Assembly (NCBI RefSeq): GCF_000482785.1
Contig: NZ_AXWS01000001.1
Span: 27,005 to 91,004, forward strand
Direction of reading: 5' to 3'
DNA: 64,000 nucleotides
Source: Derxia gummosa DSM 723
Lineage (GTDB): Bacteria; Pseudomonadota; Gammaproteobacteria; Burkholderiales; Burkholderiaceae_E
The first letter of the stretch is position 1. The number at the start of each line of letters is the position of its first letter. Positions 60,977 through 64,000 of this stretch are shown piece after piece. Made by a program: the position numbers and the translations under genes. The notes beneath the pieces were generated by a model that made no database searches, was not told the DNA's origin, and was given only the letters and a program-made list of their open reading frames with translations.

Positions 60977-63115
60977 TCAGGGGTTGAAGCGACCGGACTC
61001 GGGGAGCCGTGAGGTGCGCGCGGGGGATTGCCGGCGCGTATCGATGCCCAGGGTTGCCGGGACGTTGGCTTGGTAGTCGGGATGTTCGTAGAGCGGTCGC
61101 TCGAAGAATCGGCCTTTCTTGAAATAGACCGCGTAGTCCTTTGAAGGCTCCCAGCTCTGCGCCGCCCCGACCCAGCGCCAATCCGCCATCTGCCGGAACT
61201 CCATCCAGTCCGACTCGGTGAAGCGCGCGTAGCCCAGCGCGACGTCATAGGCGAGCACCTTCTGCGCGTGCATCGGGTTGGTGAGGATCGTCGAATGATC
61301 GGTCGCGTTCTGATTGCGCCCGCTCACCAGGTATTCGGCGCGGCGCTCGTCCGACCATTGCCTGAAGCGCTCACTCAGATGGCCGTCGGCGCGCACTTCC
61401 TCGGCCTCCTGGCGCAGCGTGTCCTCGCGCGAGGCGCGCGCGTCCATGCGCACGCGGGCGTGATGCTCGTAGCGCAACTGCGCCTCGCTGTCGGCATCGC
61501 CCTGGGCCTTGAGGCCGAGCGTGCCGCGCGAGCGGTTGTAGACATCGTCCGGATCGTCGATCGCGCTGCGCAGCGCGAGGTTGTCCTCGGCCGATTCGCT
61601 GCCTTCGTCGAAGGGGCCGGCCAGCACCTGTCCGTCATGCATGCGCAAGGCTTCGGGCAGCACGCCGTCGTCGCTGATCGGCGGCGCGGTGATCGGCAGG
61701 CGGCGGTTTCGCTCCGGCTCGGCGTTGACGGCACTCAGCCCGCCCAGCCGGGCCGCCGTGGTGAACGGGATCAGCAGCGGCGCCAGCAGTAGCGAGCCGA
61801 GCTTGGACCAGACACTGGCGCGTGGGTCGCTCAGATCGCGCTCGATCGAGTAGCGCGCCTGCGGCGAGGGCGGGGACCAGAAGGCCTTGCGGCCGTCGAC
61901 TGGCCACATCGCATGGCTGGTCAGGCCGCGCCGCCCGACGGCCAGTCCTTCGGCCCAGACGCGCTGATGGAAGTTGGACGGACCTCCGAGGCTGTCGATC
62001 TCGTGCTGATCGAGTCCGCACCAGCCGATGCCCTGCACGGTGCTGGCCGAGATCACCTGGTCATGCGGATTGCAGTAGAGGAAGACGCGGCCCTGGTTGA
62101 TGCGGTCATCCGCCCGTTCGCTCGCGCGGCAGAAGCCCATCGGCGACGCGTCGGTGGGCTTGCGGTTGGCGGTGCGCTTGTCGACCGCGGCATCGTCCTG
62201 GCAGCGTGCGCCGCGCGCCTCGACGATGGACAGGAAGGATCGGAACGCCGCGCGCCGTGCCTCGCCGGTCACGCGCCCACCCTGGTCGGACTGGGTCATG
62301 TTCTCCATGAAGTTGCTGGACTTGAGGCTGTAGGGCGGGTTGCACAGCACATAGGTGTCGGCCACGCCCTTGCCGGCGAAGACCTGCTGGCCGATGAAGG
62401 CCGAGGCGATGCTGAGCATGTTCCCCTGGCTGTGGCAGACGATGGTGACCGGCACGTCGGGGCCGTGGCCGCGCGCTTCGTGGCGCTTGCGGATGTGATC
62501 GATGAGCGCGGCCAGCCGCCACGCCGCGTGGGCGAAGTAGCCGCGATGCGGACAGGCGTAGACCGGACGGTCGGTCGGGTTGAGGGCGTTGGCGTGATAC
62601 CAGAGGAAGACGCGGTCGTTGAGGCCGGCATCCCACAGGTCGGGCAGCGCGGTGCAGCCGTTGGCGAACGGGCCGCCGCCCCAGGACTGGTACTCGTCGA
62701 GGAAGACGTTGCCGCCGAAGGCGTCGAGTTCCTCCTTGGACGCGCGAAAGCCCCAGCGGAAGCGGATGACGGGGGAGTAGTGACCGCTAGCGGGGAGGAA
62801 AGAACTGGCATTCAGGTCACGTGACACGAACCCGTCTGGCTCGAGCTCCGGCAGGTAGCTTCCCGGAATCAGCTCGGTCTTCTCCCCGTGATGCAGCAGA
62901 TCCTCCGGACGCCGCAACGTGCGTTCATTGAGGCCGGCGCACAGGCCGCGCTCGGCGGCGTCGAACCACTCGCCGGTGGAATTGACGCCGTGGACGAAGA
63001 TCACGACGCCGGGCAGCGGAATGTCGGCGTAGATGTCGACCGTGCTCTTGGAGGCGAGGCTGATGTGCTGGGCGGTGGCCATCGCGGGTACGTCGGAGAA
63101 GGGCCGGCCGATCAT
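60977..63115 (-). CDS. tle3: Type VI secretion lipase effector, Tle3 family
   Basis: A 712-residue protein. The N-terminal half is an alpha/beta hydrolase: VVIFVHGVNSTGEWF (about residues 37-51) and the nucleophile motif VCHSQGN (serine about residue 229). The C-terminal half is DUF3274-like with KAFWSPPSPQ and repeated charged helices. Tle3 effectors are phospholipases delivered by VgrG/PAAR. The ATG overlaps the vgrG stop (ATGA); an ATG 11 codons in is an alternative. Lack of a signal peptide fits T6SS export. Confidence 0.87.
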   Translation of the reverse strand: MIGRPFSDVPAMATAQHISLASKSTVDIYADIPLPGVVIFVHGVNSTGEWFDAAERGLCAGLNERTLRRPEDLLHHGEKTELIPGSYLPELEPDGFVSRDLNASSFLPASGHYSPVIRFRWGFRASKEELDAFGGNVFLDEYQSWGGGPFANGCTALPDLWDAGLNDRVFLWYHANALNPTDRPVYACPHRGYFAHAAWRLAALIDHIRKRHEARGHGPDVPVTIVCHSQGNMLSIASAFIGQQVFAGKGVADTYVLCNPPYSLKSSNFMENMTQSDQGGRVTGEARRAAFRSFLSIVEARGARCQDDAAVDKRTANRKPTDASPMGFCRASERADDRINQGRVFLYCNPHDQVISASTVQGIGWCGLDQHEIDSLGGPSNFHQRVWAEGLAVGRRGLTSHAMWPVDGRKAFWSPPSPQARYSIERDLSDPRASVWSKLGSLLLAPLLIPFTTAARLGGLSAVNAEPERNRRLPITAPPISDDGVLPEALRMHDGQVLAGPFDEGSESAEDNLALRSAIDDPDDVYNRSRGTLGLKAQGDADSEAQLRYEHHARVRMDARASREDTLRQEAEEVRADGHLSERFRQWSDERRAEYLVSGRNQNATDHSTILTNPMHAQKVLAYDVALGYARFTESDWMEFRQMADWRWVGAAQSWEPSKDYAVYFKKGRFFERPLYEHPDYQANVPATLGIDTRRQSPARTSRLPESGRFNP

Positions 63116-64000
63116 GGTTGATCGTCCTTGAAGATCAGGTCGTGCAGCTGGAAATGCGCGGATTCGAGCAGCGGGCTGCTGCCGTCGGCCGCCGTCACGC
63201 CCTGCAGGGCGTCTGCGCCGCTGCGCCCGATGCTGTAGTTGATGTTGTCGACCGATCCGCCGTCCGAGGCTCGGCGCAGCGCATAGCGCCGCCCGACGTC
63301 GGCCTGCCCGAACTGAGGCAATGCCTCGCTGTGATCGGCGGGCCCGACGAGCTGATGCTTCGCGGCCTTGACGACGAAGCTGCCCGGGCAGCCGATCTCC
63401 ACATTGCCGCCCTGCAGCCGGATATAGGCCCCGCCGGCCATGAGCGTGACGTGCTCCTTGGCATTGACCAGCACATGGCCGGCGGACGCCGCCACATGCG
63501 CATGGCGCGCGGCCTCGACCACCACATCGTCATGGCGCGCCTGCACGAGCACGCGCCCGTTCTCGGCCACCGAGGCGATGCCGCCCGACTGCGCATACAG
63601 CCGCAGCCCCGTGCCCGCCTGCACCTGAGTGCGCTCGCCGCTCGTGAACTGCTGGTTGCGTCGCGCCACCAGATCCAGATGCGCCCCGCTCACGCCCGAC
63701 AGCCCCGCCGGCGTCGCCAGCGCGATGCCCGCCGGCGCGCTCAGCGCGATCACCGGCTCGCCACCCGGGCCCGCCGCCCGCGCCTCGGCATTGCTGCCGG
63801 CCCCGAGCGCCGCCACCGCCTGCGCGAGCGCCGCCTGCGCGCCCGTGTCGCTGTCGCCCGCCTGCGCCGCGCGCGCCTGCTCGCCCAGGCCGCGCGCCAG
63901 GTCCAGCGCCTCCTCCAGGCAACGCACCAGCTCGTCGCGCGCCAGCTGGCCGCCCACCGCCTGGCTGCGCCCGTCGGTCGTGATGAGCAGGCCGCGCGCC
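63112..64000 (-). CDS. vgrG: VgrG spike protein, C-terminal part (partial)
   Basis: The frame is open at the window end; 295 residues are present. The phrases ARGLLITTDGRSQA, VVEAARHAHVAASAGHVLVNAKEHVTLMAGGAYIRLQGG (in parts) and IGCPGSFVVKAAKH are the DUF2345 domain that extends VgrG. About 45 residues at the end (GQADVGRRYALRRASDGG, then to KDDQP) probably bind the effector or adaptor. Stop overlaps tle3. Confidence 0.92.
   Translation of the reverse strand, partial: ARGLLITTDGRSQAVGGQLARDELVRCLEEALDLARGLGEQARAAQAGDSDTGAQAALAQAVAALGAGSNAEARAAGPGGEPVIALSAPAGIALATPAGLSGVSGAHLDLVARRNQQFTSGERTQVQAGTGLRLYAQSGGIASVAENGRVLVQARHDDVVVEAARHAHVAASAGHVLVNAKEHVTLMAGGAYIRLQGGNVEIGCPGSFVVKAAKHQLVGPADHSEALPQFGQADVGRRYALRRASDGGSVDNINYSIGRSGADALQGVTAADGSSPLLESAHFQLHDLIFKDDQP

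Overview
The window is a high-GC chromosome segment, roughly two thirds G+C by eye, from a free-living betaproteobacterium, most likely order Burkholderiales. The evidence is gene content and order: smg and topB downstream of dprA, the kdsD-kdsC-lptC-lptA-lptB-rpoN-hpf-ptsN-hprK string next to a KefB-type antiporter, uvrA divergent from an MFS gene, and a Tle3-type T6SS island. Genes are tightly packed, and many neighbours share ATGA or GTGA overlaps. I found no insertion sequence, prophage, CRISPR array or rRNA.

Layout. 1-5002: end of a cell-envelope type protein, dprA, smg, topB. 5047-11608: biotin genes bioF, a BioH-like esterase, bioC and bioD, then an inserted pair (methyltransferase and MmyB-like XRE regulator sharing a palindromic operator), then bioA; bioB lies apart at 20362. 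11676-16020: a His/Pro/Gly-rich lipoprotein, initiator tRNA-fMet, and pqqABCDE on the minus strand with a hairpin terminator between pqqA and pqqB. 16272-18423: a NarL-type histidine kinase and response regulator divergent from pqqA. 18600-29027: manC, bioB, a SET-domain methyltransferase with a histone H1-like tail, a lone receiver protein, HNH endonuclease, peroxiredoxin, aminotransferase, MFS transporter, glutathione reductase and DUF2237. 29156-34868: a membrane-anchored Mrr-like protein, a DnaQ-type exonuclease fused to a GIY-YIG (Cho) nuclease, and a 1074-residue STAND/BTAD regulator. 35113-39923: H1-like protein, acetyltransferase, copper chaperone, DUF1643, an orphan RND adaptor, tRNA-Arg(CCG), and cytochrome c5. 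39995-49558: hprK, ptsN, hpf, rpoN, LPS transport and Kdo genes, KefB-like antiporter. 49663-53057: cytochrome P450 with two membrane proteins. 53229-59258: uvrA, MFS transporter, orphan DUF1778 antitoxin, GntP permease. 59316-64000: vgrG (partial), tle3 lipase, a lipoprotein (Tla3 or Tli3 candidate) and PAAR, a T6SS effector island.

How it fits together. The window encodes most late biotin steps (pimeloyl-ACP ester formation, release and ring closure) and a full PQQ core pathway without pqqF. It also holds the nitrogen-PTS/sigma-54 regulatory string joined to LPS export, and an antibacterial or anti-host T6SS lipase module.

The least expected signal belongs to no gene. A 14-bp palindrome, TGCAA-N4-TTGCA, occurs six times exactly and seven more times with one mismatch. 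All six exact copies lie inside genes in different reading frames, and they force runs of codons that are otherwise rare here. This suggests selection on the DNA site itself.
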